DNA of 61,097 bases from Gemmatimonadaceae bacterium (GTDB lineage: Bacteria; Gemmatimonadota; Gemmatimonadetes; Gemmatimonadales; Gemmatimonadaceae), in contig JAICLZ010000021.1 of assembly GCA_025929535.1 (NCBI GenBank), positions 1-61,097 of the forward strand, in the 5' to 3' direction. This document shows, piece by piece, positions 24,424-33,217 of the stretch. Position numbers and translations under genes: made by a program. Numbering within the stretch: position 1 is the first letter of the stretch; each line of letters starts with the position of its first letter. The notes under the pieces were generated by a model. The model was not told the DNA's origin. It made no database searches and saw nothing but the letters and a program-made list of their open reading frames with translations.

Positions 24424-25502
24424 ATGACGCATTCGACCCCCGAGCCCCGGATTCGACTCATGGGCGCCGACCCGGACTGGACTCTCGTCGATCGGTATCT
24501 GAGCGGCGAGTGCACGGCGGATGAGGCGAAGGCGATCGACGCGTGGATCGCCACGGATGCCTCGCACGCGAGCCTGCTCGCGTCGATGCGCCGGGTGTGG
24601 TCCGAAGCCGCAACGCCGCTGCCGCAGATCGATCAACAGGCCGCTTGGCTGGCGCTGGAGTCCCGCCGCGCCGAAGCGCGCCGCGCCGCGCGCTCCCCGG
24701 TCGCGCTGCCGAGCCTCCGCATGCGGCATGCGCGGCGCACGCCCTGGCTCTGGCCCTCACTGGCCGCGGGGCTGCTCGTCGCCGCCGGCGCGGCCGGATG
24801 GTGGAAGCACGCCGAAGAGCTTCGGATGGCCGAGACGGCGCCGCCGAGGGCGTACACCACGACGCGCGGGCAGCGCGCGGAAATAACGCTCATCGACGGG
24901 ACGCGCGTGTGGCTCAGCACGGACAGCCAGCTGCTGGTACCGCAGAGCTACGGCGCGACGACTCGCACGGTGACGTTGAATGGAGAAGGCTATTTCGTCG
25001 TCCAGCACGATGCCCATCGACCGTTCCGCGTGGCCGCTGGCGGCAGCATCTCCGAAGATCTCGGCACCGAGTTCGATGTGCGTGCGTACCCGGGCGACTC
25101 TGCGGCGGTGGTGATCGTGGAGTCGGGCCAGGTCGCGCTCCGGATCGCGGATACGTCGGCGGCGCGCGCGCCATCGACGCAGCTGAGTCGCGGGCAGATG
25201 GGCGCATCGACAGCCAGGGCAACGTGCAGGTGAGCGACGATGTCGATTCGGAGCGCGCGCTCGCCTGGCGCAATGGCCGGCTCGCGTTCGACGAGCGCCC
25301 GCTGCGCGATGTCGCGCGCGAGCTCGAGCGGTGGTACGACATCGACATCGCGCTGGGTGACAGCGCGCTGGCCAACACGCCGCTCACGGCGTCGTTCACG
25401 AATCAATCCGCTGATCAAGCACTCGCGATCGTTGCGGGAGCGCTCGGCGCCCGGGTCGCCCGAAACGGGCGAACGGTGCGCTTCACGACCAACAGTCCCT
25501 GA
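24424..25502 (+). pseudogene. FecR-type anti-sigma factor, interrupted by a frameshift
   Basis: The N-terminal part (24424-25233) has the FecR cytoplasmic region (WTLVDRYLSGECTADEAKAI), a membrane segment (LWPSLAAGLLVAAGAAGWW, about residues 110-130) and the periplasmic FecR core (TTRGQRAEITLIDGTRVWL). After QLSRGQMG at about 25200 the frame ends within nine codons. The expected continuation, RIDSQGNVQVSDDVDSERA with the C-terminal domain (LAFDERPLRDVARELERWYD), runs in another frame to 25502. One base appears to be missing at about 25201-25204 (ATGGGCGCATC where ATGGGNCGCATC would restore the frame). This may be a real mutation, an assembly error or, less likely, programmed frameshifting. 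Intact, it would be about 360 aa and hold the sigma factor inactive. Confidence 0.8.
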
Positions 25503-25585
25503 AGCGGGCGAGCGCGTCGCGAACGGACCGAAGCAGCTCATTCGTATCACTCTGAGACCAACGCCCCCACACGGAGGTCGTACGC

Positions 25586-28500
25586 GTGCGTCGTTCGGTA
25601 CTGCTCTTGTGTGTCATGAGTGCCACCCTCCGGATGGCCGTCGCGGCAGGAGCGCAGGTCGCGCCGCCGAAGTTGCGCAGCAGCGCGAGCGTATCGTCGC
25701 GCGGGGAGCATGCGGATCGCGCGTCCGCGGGCGCCTCGATCGACGTGCAGCCGCTGGACCGGCGCGTGACGCTCGATCTCGCAAACGTGCCGCTGCGCGA
25801 TGCGCTGCACGAGATCGACCAGCAGGCGCAGCTCGGACTGGCCTACTCGCCGCGCATCGTGCCGGTGGACCGGCGCGTGACGATCAAGGCCGACAGCATC
25901 ACCGCACGCGACGCGCTGGAGCATGTGCTGCGCGGCACGGGTGTGATCGCGGTGATGACGACCAGCGAGACGGTGCTACTCGTGAAGGGCCGCGTGAAGC
26001 ACGCCGAGCTGCCGGTTGCGGACTCGATGGGATTCGCGGCGGTGCTCGTGCATGTGGCCGATACGGTTACGGGAAGCGACATCCTTGGTGCGGTGATCAA
26101 CATCAAGGGAACGAAGCTCACGGCAACGACCTCGGATCAGGGCTACGGCTTGATCCAGCACGTGCCGTCGGGGCTACACGTCGTGACTGTCCGCTTTCTG
26201 GGATACTCACCGGTGGAGCACACTACCGTGGTGCCGGACTCCGGCTACATCCGGCTCGACTTTCTCATGCACATGGGGATGACGCGGCTGCAGGAAGTGG
26301 TGACCACCGCCACCGGGCAACAGCGGCGATACGAGCTCGCCAACGACATCACGAAGCTCGATGCCGACTCGATCGTGCGCACGCAGCCGATCTCCAGCGT
26401 GACCGATCTGCTCGAGGGGCGGGTGCCGGGACTGACGGTGCAGCGCACGTCGGGCGCGCCGGGAGATCCGAGCCGGCTACGATTGCGCGGCACGAGCAGC
26501 ATGCTCCGCAACAATGATCCGATCGTGATCGTGGATGGCGTTCGAGTGTTCTCCGCGCAATCGGACTCGACGAGCGCGAACCTGGCCTCCGGGCGTGGCT
26601 CGGCCGGGAATCTGCTCGGCGGAGCCGAGTACAGGGCCACGCCATCGCCGCTCGATCAGATCGATCCGCAAGCGATCCAGACGGTCGAAGTGCTCAAGGG
26701 CCCGTCGGCGGCAACGCTGTACGGGCCCGATGCCGCAAATGGCGTCATTGTGATCACGATGAAGAAGGGGCACGCGGGACCGGCGCGGTGGTCGGTGGCC
26801 GCCTCGCACGGTCTGTCGTACATGCCCGGGCAGTATCCGCAGGGGTTGTATCGATGGGGGACCGACCTGCGCAGCTTCGCCACCACCCTCTGCCCGCTCA
26901 CGGCGACCGGCTGCCGGGCGGACAGTCTCGTGCGTTTCCAGGCGTTGAACGACGATCGCTACACGCTGCTGCGGCACGGCGGCAACTCGAACCTGTCGCT
27001 CGGCGTGTCCGGGGGCAGCGACGCGCTCACATACGCGATCACCGGCAGCTATGACAATGATGAAGGAATCATCGGGCTCCCAACCGTTGAGGCAGACCGG
27101 TTCACCGCTCTGCACGGAGAAGCTCCGTTCTCGTGGATGACGCGCCCCGACCAGCTCCGCCGGTGGAGCGGCTCGAGCCGGCTCGCTGCGAAGCTCGGCG
27201 CGAAAACGGATGCGTCGCTCACGATGACGCTCACGCGCGAAACGCAGCAGCGCTCGAGCCTCGAGCAGGGGATCGCGACGTTGATGACGACGTACATCGA
27301 TCGTGCATCGGGAACGTACTGGCGCGCCTACGGAGATGGGCTGAGCACGACGAACGAGCTGCTCCCCGACTTCTACGTGCGCTCCACGGATGACGCGACG
27401 AACTTCACGAACGCCGCCAACTTCAACTGGCGTCCGCTGAAGTGGCTCACCGCGGCTGCCGATGCCGGGCTCAATGTCATCACCCGCCGAGATGACCAGC
27501 TGGTCCCTCGCGGCTTCGTCCCGAGCTCCGACAGCGTCGGCCGATTGTTCACCGGAAGCGGCAGCACCGTCGTGAGCAGCGTGAATGTTCGTGCGACGGG
27601 GACCGCGCCGCTGCCGCTCGGCTTTCATCTCCAGCTCTCGACGGGCGCCAACTACACGCGCACGTCCCTCGCGGCGCTCGAAACGGGGGTGACGGGGCTC
27701 GCGGAGGGAACGAGCTCGGTGAACGGCGCCGAGCAGATCGCGTACTCGACACAGCTGAACACCGACATCACGAGCTTCGGCTGGTACGTCGAGCCGGACT
27801 TCACGCACGACCGGTTCACGATCACGACGGGACTGCGGATCGATGGCAGCTCGACGTTCGGCTCGAACGTGAGCGTCCCGATCTTTCCGAAGGTCGGTAT
27901 CTCGTGGCTCCTCTCGCAGGAGCCGTTTTTTCCGTTCAAGCATTTCTTCGACGTGCTGCGCGTGCGCGCCGCGTACGGGCGCGCGGGCGTGTGGCCCGGG
28001 CCGGGGGACCATCTGCGGCTGTACAGCGGCTCGAGACCATGGGAAGACGGCGGGTTCATCGACGTCACGCAGGTCTCGACGATCGGCAACTCGCAGATCC
28101 GCCCCGAGCGGTCATCGGAGGTGGAGGGCGGATTCGACGCCGACTTCCTGCACGGGCAGCTCTCGGTGGGGTTCAGCGGCTACCGGAAAATGCGCTTCGA
28201 TGCGCTCGAGCAGGTGCCCGTGGCGCCGTCGGTGTACGGGCCAGGCGTGCACGAGCTCCTGAACATCGGGACCGTGCGGAACACCGGCGTCGAGGCCACG
28301 GTCAGCGCCCAGCTGCTGCGCACGGATCCGGTGACCTGGACGGCCGCCGTGAACGTCACGCGCAATCACAACATGGTCACGAAGCTGGGTGACGGCGTTC
28401 TGCCGTTCGGGACGAGCGATGCACGCATCGTTGCAGGCTATCCGCTGTTCGGACGCTGGGCGCGGCCGATCCTCGGCTTTGCGGATGCGAATCAGGACGG

Positions 28501-29026
28501 AAAGATCGAGCGCGACGAGGTGCTGCTCGGCGATACACTCGTGTTCATGGGCGGAAACGAGCCGAATTACGAGGCGAACTTCTTTTCGACGCTGTCGCTG
28601 TTGCGCGGCGCCGTGTCGTTGAGTGGCGCCCTCAGCTACCAGTCGGGGCTCACGCAGATCAATCAGACGATCAGCACGGCGGGACAGAGCATCTTCTCGC
28701 CCGGCACGAGCGATCCGAATTCATCGTTCGCCGAGCAGGCTGCGGCAGTCGTGATGAACGAGACGGCGTACGGGCTGATGCAGACGGTGAGCACGTGGCG
28801 CATCTCCAGTGTGTCGCTGGCGTACAACCTGTCCTCGAGCTTCGCGTCGCATTTCGGTGCGCGCTCGCTCTCGATCGCGCTGCAGGGCACGAATCTCGGG
28901 CTGTTCACGAACTACAAGGGGAAGGATCCAAACGTGAACGCGTACGCAACGGGCAACAGCACGCTCGACACGGGTGTGCTCCCGCAGCCGCGCGCGTGGT
29001 CGCTCGCCGTCCACGTTACCTACTGA
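25586..29026 (+). CDS. SusC/RagA-type TonB-dependent outer-membrane receptor with STN signalling domain
   Basis: The protein has 1146 aa. Signal peptide, then an STN (secretin/TonB N-terminal) domain (about residues 60-135), a carboxypeptidase-regulatory-like beta-sandwich (about 150-215), the plug (about 235-395; LLEGRVPGLTVQRTSG, DPIVIVDGVRV, VEVLKGPSAATLYGPDAANGVIVITMKKG) and a 22-strand-type barrel. The STN domain is the part that signals through FecR to the sigma factor. SusC-family receptors work with a SusD lipoprotein to import oligosaccharides or peptides too large for porins. The GTG at 25586 is preceded by GGAGG. SusD follows after 13 bases. Confidence 0.92.
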   Translation: MRRSVLLLCVMSATLRMAVAAGAQVAPPKLRSSASVSSRGEHADRASAGASIDVQPLDRRVTLDLANVPLRDALHEIDQQAQLGLAYSPRIVPVDRRVTIKADSITARDALEHVLRGTGVIAVMTTSETVLLVKGRVKHAELPVADSMGFAAVLVHVADTVTGSDILGAVINIKGTKLTATTSDQGYGLIQHVPSGLHVVTVRFLGYSPVEHTTVVPDSGYIRLDFLMHMGMTRLQEVVTTATGQQRRYELANDITKLDADSIVRTQPISSVTDLLEGRVPGLTVQRTSGAPGDPSRLRLRGTSSMLRNNDPIVIVDGVRVFSAQSDSTSANLASGRGSAGNLLGGAEYRATPSPLDQIDPQAIQTVEVLKGPSAATLYGPDAANGVIVITMKKGHAGPARWSVAASHGLSYMPGQYPQGLYRWGTDLRSFATTLCPLTATGCRADSLVRFQALNDDRYTLLRHGGNSNLSLGVSGGSDALTYAITGSYDNDEGIIGLPTVEADRFTALHGEAPFSWMTRPDQLRRWSGSSRLAAKLGAKTDASLTMTLTRETQQRSSLEQGIATLMTTYIDRASGTYWRAYGDGLSTTNELLPDFYVRSTDDATNFTNAANFNWRPLKWLTAAADAGLNVITRRDDQLVPRGFVPSSDSVGRLFTGSGSTVVSSVNVRATGTAPLPLGFHLQLSTGANYTRTSLAALETGVTGLAEGTSSVNGAEQIAYSTQLNTDITSFGWYVEPDFTHDRFTITTGLRIDGSSTFGSNVSVPIFPKVGISWLLSQEPFFPFKHFFDVLRVRAAYGRAGVWPGPGDHLRLYSGSRPWEDGGFIDVTQVSTIGNSQIRPERSSEVEGGFDADFLHGQLSVGFSGYRKMRFDALEQVPVAPSVYGPGVHELLNIGTVRNTGVEATVSAQLLRTDPVTWTAAVNVTRNHNMVTKLGDGVLPFGTSDARIVAGYPLFGRWARPILGFADANQDGKIERDEVLLGDTLVFMGGNEPNYEANFFSTLSLLRGAVSLSGALSYQSGLTQINQTISTAGQSIFSPGTSDPNSSFAEQAAAVVMNETAYGLMQTVSTWRISSVSLAYNLSSSFASHFGARSLSIALQGTNLGLFTNYKGKDPNVNAYATGNSTLDTGVLPQPRAWSLAVHVTY

Positions 29027-29039
29027 GGCGGAGACTCCC

Positions 29040-30515
29040 ATGGCGATGATGACGATGCGCAGATTCGCGGTCCGGGCGATGCTCGCGGCAGGCGCGGCCG
29101 CGGCACTGTCCGCGTGCTCCCCCGAGAATCTCGTCGGAAACGCACAGCTGCCGCCGGACGTGCCGGATCCTGCGCAGACGCACACGCCTGCGGGCGCGCT
29201 CGCCGCGTATCGCGGCGCACTCCTGCTCTTCCGCACAGCCGTAGGCGGAGCCGCGACCTCGATGATCCCCGTCTCCGGCCTGCTCACCGACGAGCTGCGA
29301 GCCGGCGATCTCGGACAGATCGGCAACGTGTCCCAGCCCATGCTCATCGACAGCCGTTTCATGCCCGAATACGGTGGGTCCGGCGATGACAACATCACCC
29401 CGGGCGAGATCACCGGCGTCTACGGAGCGCTGCAGAAGACTCGTGGGCAGTCGCGCGAGTCGCGCGGCGCACTCATGGAATTCATCCCCGCCGGCTCCAA
29501 CGCGCAGCAGGGACATCTCGATGCACTCGAGGCGTACTCCGACGTCTATCTCGCCGATCTCTTCTGCTCGGGCGTACCACTCAGCACGCTCGACTACGGC
29601 AAGGACTTCACGTACAAGCCGGGATCGACGACGGCCGATGTCTACAAGGCTGCCGTCGCCCTCTTCGACTCGGCGCTCACGCTCGCTGCCGACAGCGACC
29701 GCATTCTGAACTTCGCGCGGGTGGGAAAGGCGCGCGCACTGCTCGCCTTGGGCAACTTCGGCGATGCCGCGACCGCCGCTGCGAGTGTGCCTGACGATTT
29801 TCAGTACGCGCTGCTCTACGACCAGTCGTCAGCGCCGGGATCGCTCAACGATTTCGTGAACCGGTCTTTTGCGTACAGCGATTTCAGCCTGTTCAACAGC
29901 GGGATGCTCTCCACCATGGTGGACGCCGAGGGGGGCAACGGCCTGCCGTTCATATCGAGCGGCGATCCGCGCTCGGCGTGGGTCGATGGCGGCGTCAATC
30001 AGAACGGTCGCGCACTGATCTATCCGGCGAAGTACTCGCTCGCGGGGGATGGGCCGATCGTCATTGCGAGCGGCATCGAGGCTCGCCTCATCCAGGCCGA
30101 GGCGCAACTCCACGCGAACGAGAGCGGATGGCTGACGACGCTCGACGTGCTTCGCACGGACGGCACGTTCGACACGCAGCCCGATCCCAACGACAACACG
30201 AAGACCGATACGCTCTGGCACGCCGGCACGGGTGGCGTTCCGGGCCTGGCCCCGCTGACCGATCCCGGAACGGCCGATGGGCGCGTGAATCTCCTCTTTC
30301 AGGAGCGCGGCTATTGGCTCTTTCTCACCGGCACGCGGCAGGGAGATCTGCGACGTCTCATCCGGGAGTACGGACGTGAGCCCAATCACGTGTATCCCAC
30401 GGGACTCTATCCCGGAGCGTTCAACACGTACGGCAACGACATCACGGCGCCGATTCCGGGTAGCGAGCGAATGAGCAATCCGCTGTTCACCGGATGCCAG
30501 GGCCGAGGAGCCTGA
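29040..30515 (+). CDS. SusD/RagB-like nutrient-binding lipoprotein
   Basis: The protein has 491 aa with a lipobox LSAC (Cys26), followed by a helical SusD-like fold: TPAGALAAYRGALLLF near the N-terminus, EAYSDVYLADLFCSGVPLS with the TPR-like helices after it, ARLIQAEAQLHANESGW, and the family-typical C-terminal LFQERGYWLFLTGTRQGDLRR. It caps the SusC barrel and captures the substrate at the cell surface. The ATG at 29040 has GGAG at good spacing; Met4 and Met6 are alternative starts. The substrate class is unknown. The downstream peptidases suggest peptides rather than glycans. Confidence 0.88.
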   Translation: MAMMTMRRFAVRAMLAAGAAAALSACSPENLVGNAQLPPDVPDPAQTHTPAGALAAYRGALLLFRTAVGGAATSMIPVSGLLTDELRAGDLGQIGNVSQPMLIDSRFMPEYGGSGDDNITPGEITGVYGALQKTRGQSRESRGALMEFIPAGSNAQQGHLDALEAYSDVYLADLFCSGVPLSTLDYGKDFTYKPGSTTADVYKAAVALFDSALTLAADSDRILNFARVGKARALLALGNFGDAATAAASVPDDFQYALLYDQSSAPGSLNDFVNRSFAYSDFSLFNSGMLSTMVDAEGGNGLPFISSGDPRSAWVDGGVNQNGRALIYPAKYSLAGDGPIVIASGIEARLIQAEAQLHANESGWLTTLDVLRTDGTFDTQPDPNDNTKTDTLWHAGTGGVPGLAPLTDPGTADGRVNLLFQERGYWLFLTGTRQGDLRRLIREYGREPNHVYPTGLYPGAFNTYGNDITAPIPGSERMSNPLFTGCQGRGA

Positions 30516-30516
30516 G

Positions 30517-31581
30517 ATGATGCCTCCGCCACGTCACACGATGCGCGCACGCCTCGGCTGTGCGTTGCTGCTGGCGCTCACCGCGGCAGGCTGCTCGGGA
30601 GATCCTCCGGTCACGCCGCCGCCGGCGCAGGACCCGACGACGCTCTATTGGCAGCTCACGCTGAACGAGCATGCCGTGACACTGTCGACCGTCGCGCCGT
30701 ACGATACCGTGCGGATCGTCGCGACGCCGCGCACGATTTCGGGGACGCCCATTTCCGATCTGGGGCGGCCGACGTACACATCGCTCGATCTGGACCGCGC
30801 CTTCGTCGATTCCACGGGCTTGGTGCATGCGATCGGCGCGGGCGATCAGGTGCAGATCGTGGCCTCGCTCGAGGAGAACAACATTCTCCATGCGGACACG
30901 CTGGTACTGAACATCACCGAGGACGCGGCTCCGCCGGCGCTCGCGACGTTCACGATTCATCCCGATGTCGGCGACAGTGCGAAGGTCGCCGCCGCATCCG
31001 CCGTTACGATCGTTCCGCGCGCCGCGGCGGCGGACGGTACGCCGATCAGCGATGTATCCGTCTACTTCACGAGCTCCGATCCGGAGGTCGCGACGATCGA
31101 CCGCACAACCGGATTTCTGGCGCCGAACCGGCCTGGAAAGGTCACGGTGTATGCGACGACGAACGTCTATGGCGTGACGAAGTCGGATACGGTGCCGTAC
31201 ACGATCGGCCATCCGATCACGATCGCGCTCGAGATCGTCTCACAAGTCAATGCGAGCGGTGAGACCGTGAACGTGTTCTCGCCGAACATCGTGGAGCTCG
31301 GGCCGGGCGCGATCGTGCTTTTCGGCAACGTGACGGCGCTCCCGACCGACGTCACGTTCGATGACCCGACGAACGTCGCGGAGGACCAGAGGGACTGTCC
31401 GTTCGTCGACACGCTGTGCGGCACGGGCAACATCGACGCGTGGGTGAAGGACCCGACCGATGACAGCGGCCTCACGGGGCTGCGCGCGCGGAGCTTTCCC
31501 ATTCCCGGCACCTACACGTTCCACAGCACGATTTTCGGGTCGACCGGCACGATTGTCATCGCCGACGAGCATACTCCCTGA
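30517..31581 (+). CDS. Lipoprotein with Ig-like and cupredoxin-like C-terminal region
   Basis: The protein has 354 aa with a lipobox TAAGC, then a proline-rich spacer. It has one or two bacterial-Ig-like domains (about residues 45-230), including ISDVSVYFTSSDPEVATID, typical of Big_2 domains. The last about 100 residues (VNVFSPNIVELGPGAIVLF ... FPIPGTYTFHSTIFGSTGTI) follow the strand pattern of plastocyanin-like domains, but the copper ligands are not in place. It starts one base after the SusD stop, so it is co-translated and probably sits at the cell surface with the SusCD complex. A binding role is inferred; no enzyme motif was seen. Confidence 0.68.
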   Translation: MMPPPRHTMRARLGCALLLALTAAGCSGDPPVTPPPAQDPTTLYWQLTLNEHAVTLSTVAPYDTVRIVATPRTISGTPISDLGRPTYTSLDLDRAFVDSTGLVHAIGAGDQVQIVASLEENNILHADTLVLNITEDAAPPALATFTIHPDVGDSAKVAAASAVTIVPRAAAADGTPISDVSVYFTSSDPEVATIDRTTGFLAPNRPGKVTVYATTNVYGVTKSDTVPYTIGHPITIALEIVSQVNASGETVNVFSPNIVELGPGAIVLFGNVTALPTDVTFDDPTNVAEDQRDCPFVDTLCGTGNIDAWVKDPTDDSGLTGLRARSFPIPGTYTFHSTIFGSTGTIVIADEHTP

Positions 31582-31591
31582 CGACCAAGAC

Positions 31592-33217
31592 ATGTCGCTG
31601 AACAGACGTACCTTCCTGAAAACCGGAGTGGCCGCGGCCGCGATGGCGGCGGTGCCTCGCCCGCTCTACGCGCAGCTCGGCCGCGCGGCGGAGCCCCTTC
31701 CGCCAATCGAAGACCCGCGGCTCGCGTCGCTCGCGGCGCGCGCGCTCGACAGCGCACGCGGCGCGGGCGCGGTGTACGCCGACGTGCGCCTCACGCACAC
31801 GAGAACACGACGCTTCTTTCCGCTCTTCACGTACGATGATGAGGACATGGAGGTCGGCGTGCGCGCGTTGCTCGACGGCTACTGGGGCTTCGCGAGCGGA
31901 CCGGTGTGGAGTCCCGACGAGATGGCGCGACTCGGTCGCGAGGCCGTGCATCAGGCGAAAACGAATGCGCTCGGCAAGCCGCGCATCGTGACGCTCGCGC
32001 CGGCACCGGTGGTGAAGAATGCGAGCTGGACGATGCCCGTCCTGATCGACCCGTTCGCGATTTCACCATTCGAGGTGCAAGACCATCTCACGAGCCTCGA
32101 GATCTTCACGAAGCGCGCGCCCAACGTGGGGCTCGTGCGGAACGACGCACTGAGCACGATGCAGGAGAAGGCGTTCGCCTCCACGGCCGGCAGCTACTGC
32201 ACGCAGCGCACGTATCTCACCATGGGCGATCTCGTCGTCGGCGTGTATCTGCCGAGAACGAAGCAGCAGAGTGAATTGACGCTCGACTGCGTCTCGGCGG
32301 CCGGCCTCGGTTGGGAGCTCTACGCCGCCGATTCGATTCCGCGCGTGCGCGACCACTCGCTGCGCGATGAGATCCTGCTCCGCCTCGAGGAGGCGAAGGA
32401 GGACGCGATGCTTCCCGCCAAGGCGCTCGATGTCGGACGCTTCGACGCGGTATTCGACGAGAACAGCATGGCGAATCTGCTCGATGGCACCATTGGCCAC
32501 GCCACCGAGCTCGATCGCGCGCTCGGCCTGGAGGCGAATGCGGGCGGCACGAGCTACCTCAACGATCCATTCGCCATGATCGGCAGCTACGTGGCGGGCG
32601 CACCGCTGCTGTCGGTGAGCGCAAACCGGTCCGAGGCCGGCGGTGCGGCAACCACGAAGTGGGATGACGAGGGGGTCGCGCCCGATGACTTCACCATCGT
32701 GAAGAACGGCATGCTCGTCGACTTCCAGACGACGCGCGAGAGCGCCGGCTGGCTCGAGGATGCGTATGCGAAGAGCGGAAAGCCGGCGCACTCGCATGGA
32801 TGTGCGAACGCGCCGAGCGCGGTCGAGGCGCCGATGCAGCACGTGCCCAATCTGACGCTCGCGCCCGGGCGCGAGGCATCCGACTTCAATGCGCTCGTGA
32901 GCGGAATGCCGGATGGAATCGCCATCAAACGCGCGAGTCTCGACATGGACTTTCAGCACGGGAGCGGGCTGGGACTGGCCGCCGTCTTCGAGGTAAAGAA
33001 GGGCAAACGCATCGCCCGGTATCCGTCGGCGGGATTTCTCTTTCGGTCGACGGAGATCTGGAAATCGCTGCTGACGATCTCCGCCGACAAGACATCGAGG
33101 CGCTTCGGAGTTTCCGCGCAGAAGGGAGAGCCGCCGCAGACGTGCTACCATAGTGTGACCGCCGCGCCCGCGGCGGTGAAGCAGCTCACGCTCATCGATC
33201 CGTTGAGGAAGGCGTGA
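31592..33217 (+). CDS. Tat-exported TldD-like protein with altered zinc motif
   Basis: The protein has 541 aa. A twin-arginine signal (NRRTFLKTG, residues 4-12) precedes a full-length TldD/PmbA-family fold. In TldD the protease site is HExxxH; here the equivalent stretch reads DGTIGH (in LLDGTIGHATELD), so the first zinc His and the catalytic Glu are replaced while the second His and the following Glu/Asp remain. The C-terminal zinc cysteine also seems absent (SAQKGE where TldD has CxK). DDEGVAPDDFTIVKNGMLVDF is family-typical. It may have lost protease activity or use different chemistry. The export signal is also unusual, since TldD is normally cytoplasmic. The stop overlaps the TldE-like gene (GTGA). 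Confidence 0.8.
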   Translation: MSLNRRTFLKTGVAAAAMAAVPRPLYAQLGRAAEPLPPIEDPRLASLAARALDSARGAGAVYADVRLTHTRTRRFFPLFTYDDEDMEVGVRALLDGYWGFASGPVWSPDEMARLGREAVHQAKTNALGKPRIVTLAPAPVVKNASWTMPVLIDPFAISPFEVQDHLTSLEIFTKRAPNVGLVRNDALSTMQEKAFASTAGSYCTQRTYLTMGDLVVGVYLPRTKQQSELTLDCVSAAGLGWELYAADSIPRVRDHSLRDEILLRLEEAKEDAMLPAKALDVGRFDAVFDENSMANLLDGTIGHATELDRALGLEANAGGTSYLNDPFAMIGSYVAGAPLLSVSANRSEAGGAATTKWDDEGVAPDDFTIVKNGMLVDFQTTRESAGWLEDAYAKSGKPAHSHGCANAPSAVEAPMQHVPNLTLAPGREASDFNALVSGMPDGIAIKRASLDMDFQHGSGLGLAAVFEVKKGKRIARYPSAGFLFRSTEIWKSLLTISADKTSRRFGVSAQKGEPPQTCYHSVTAAPAAVKQLTLIDPLRKA

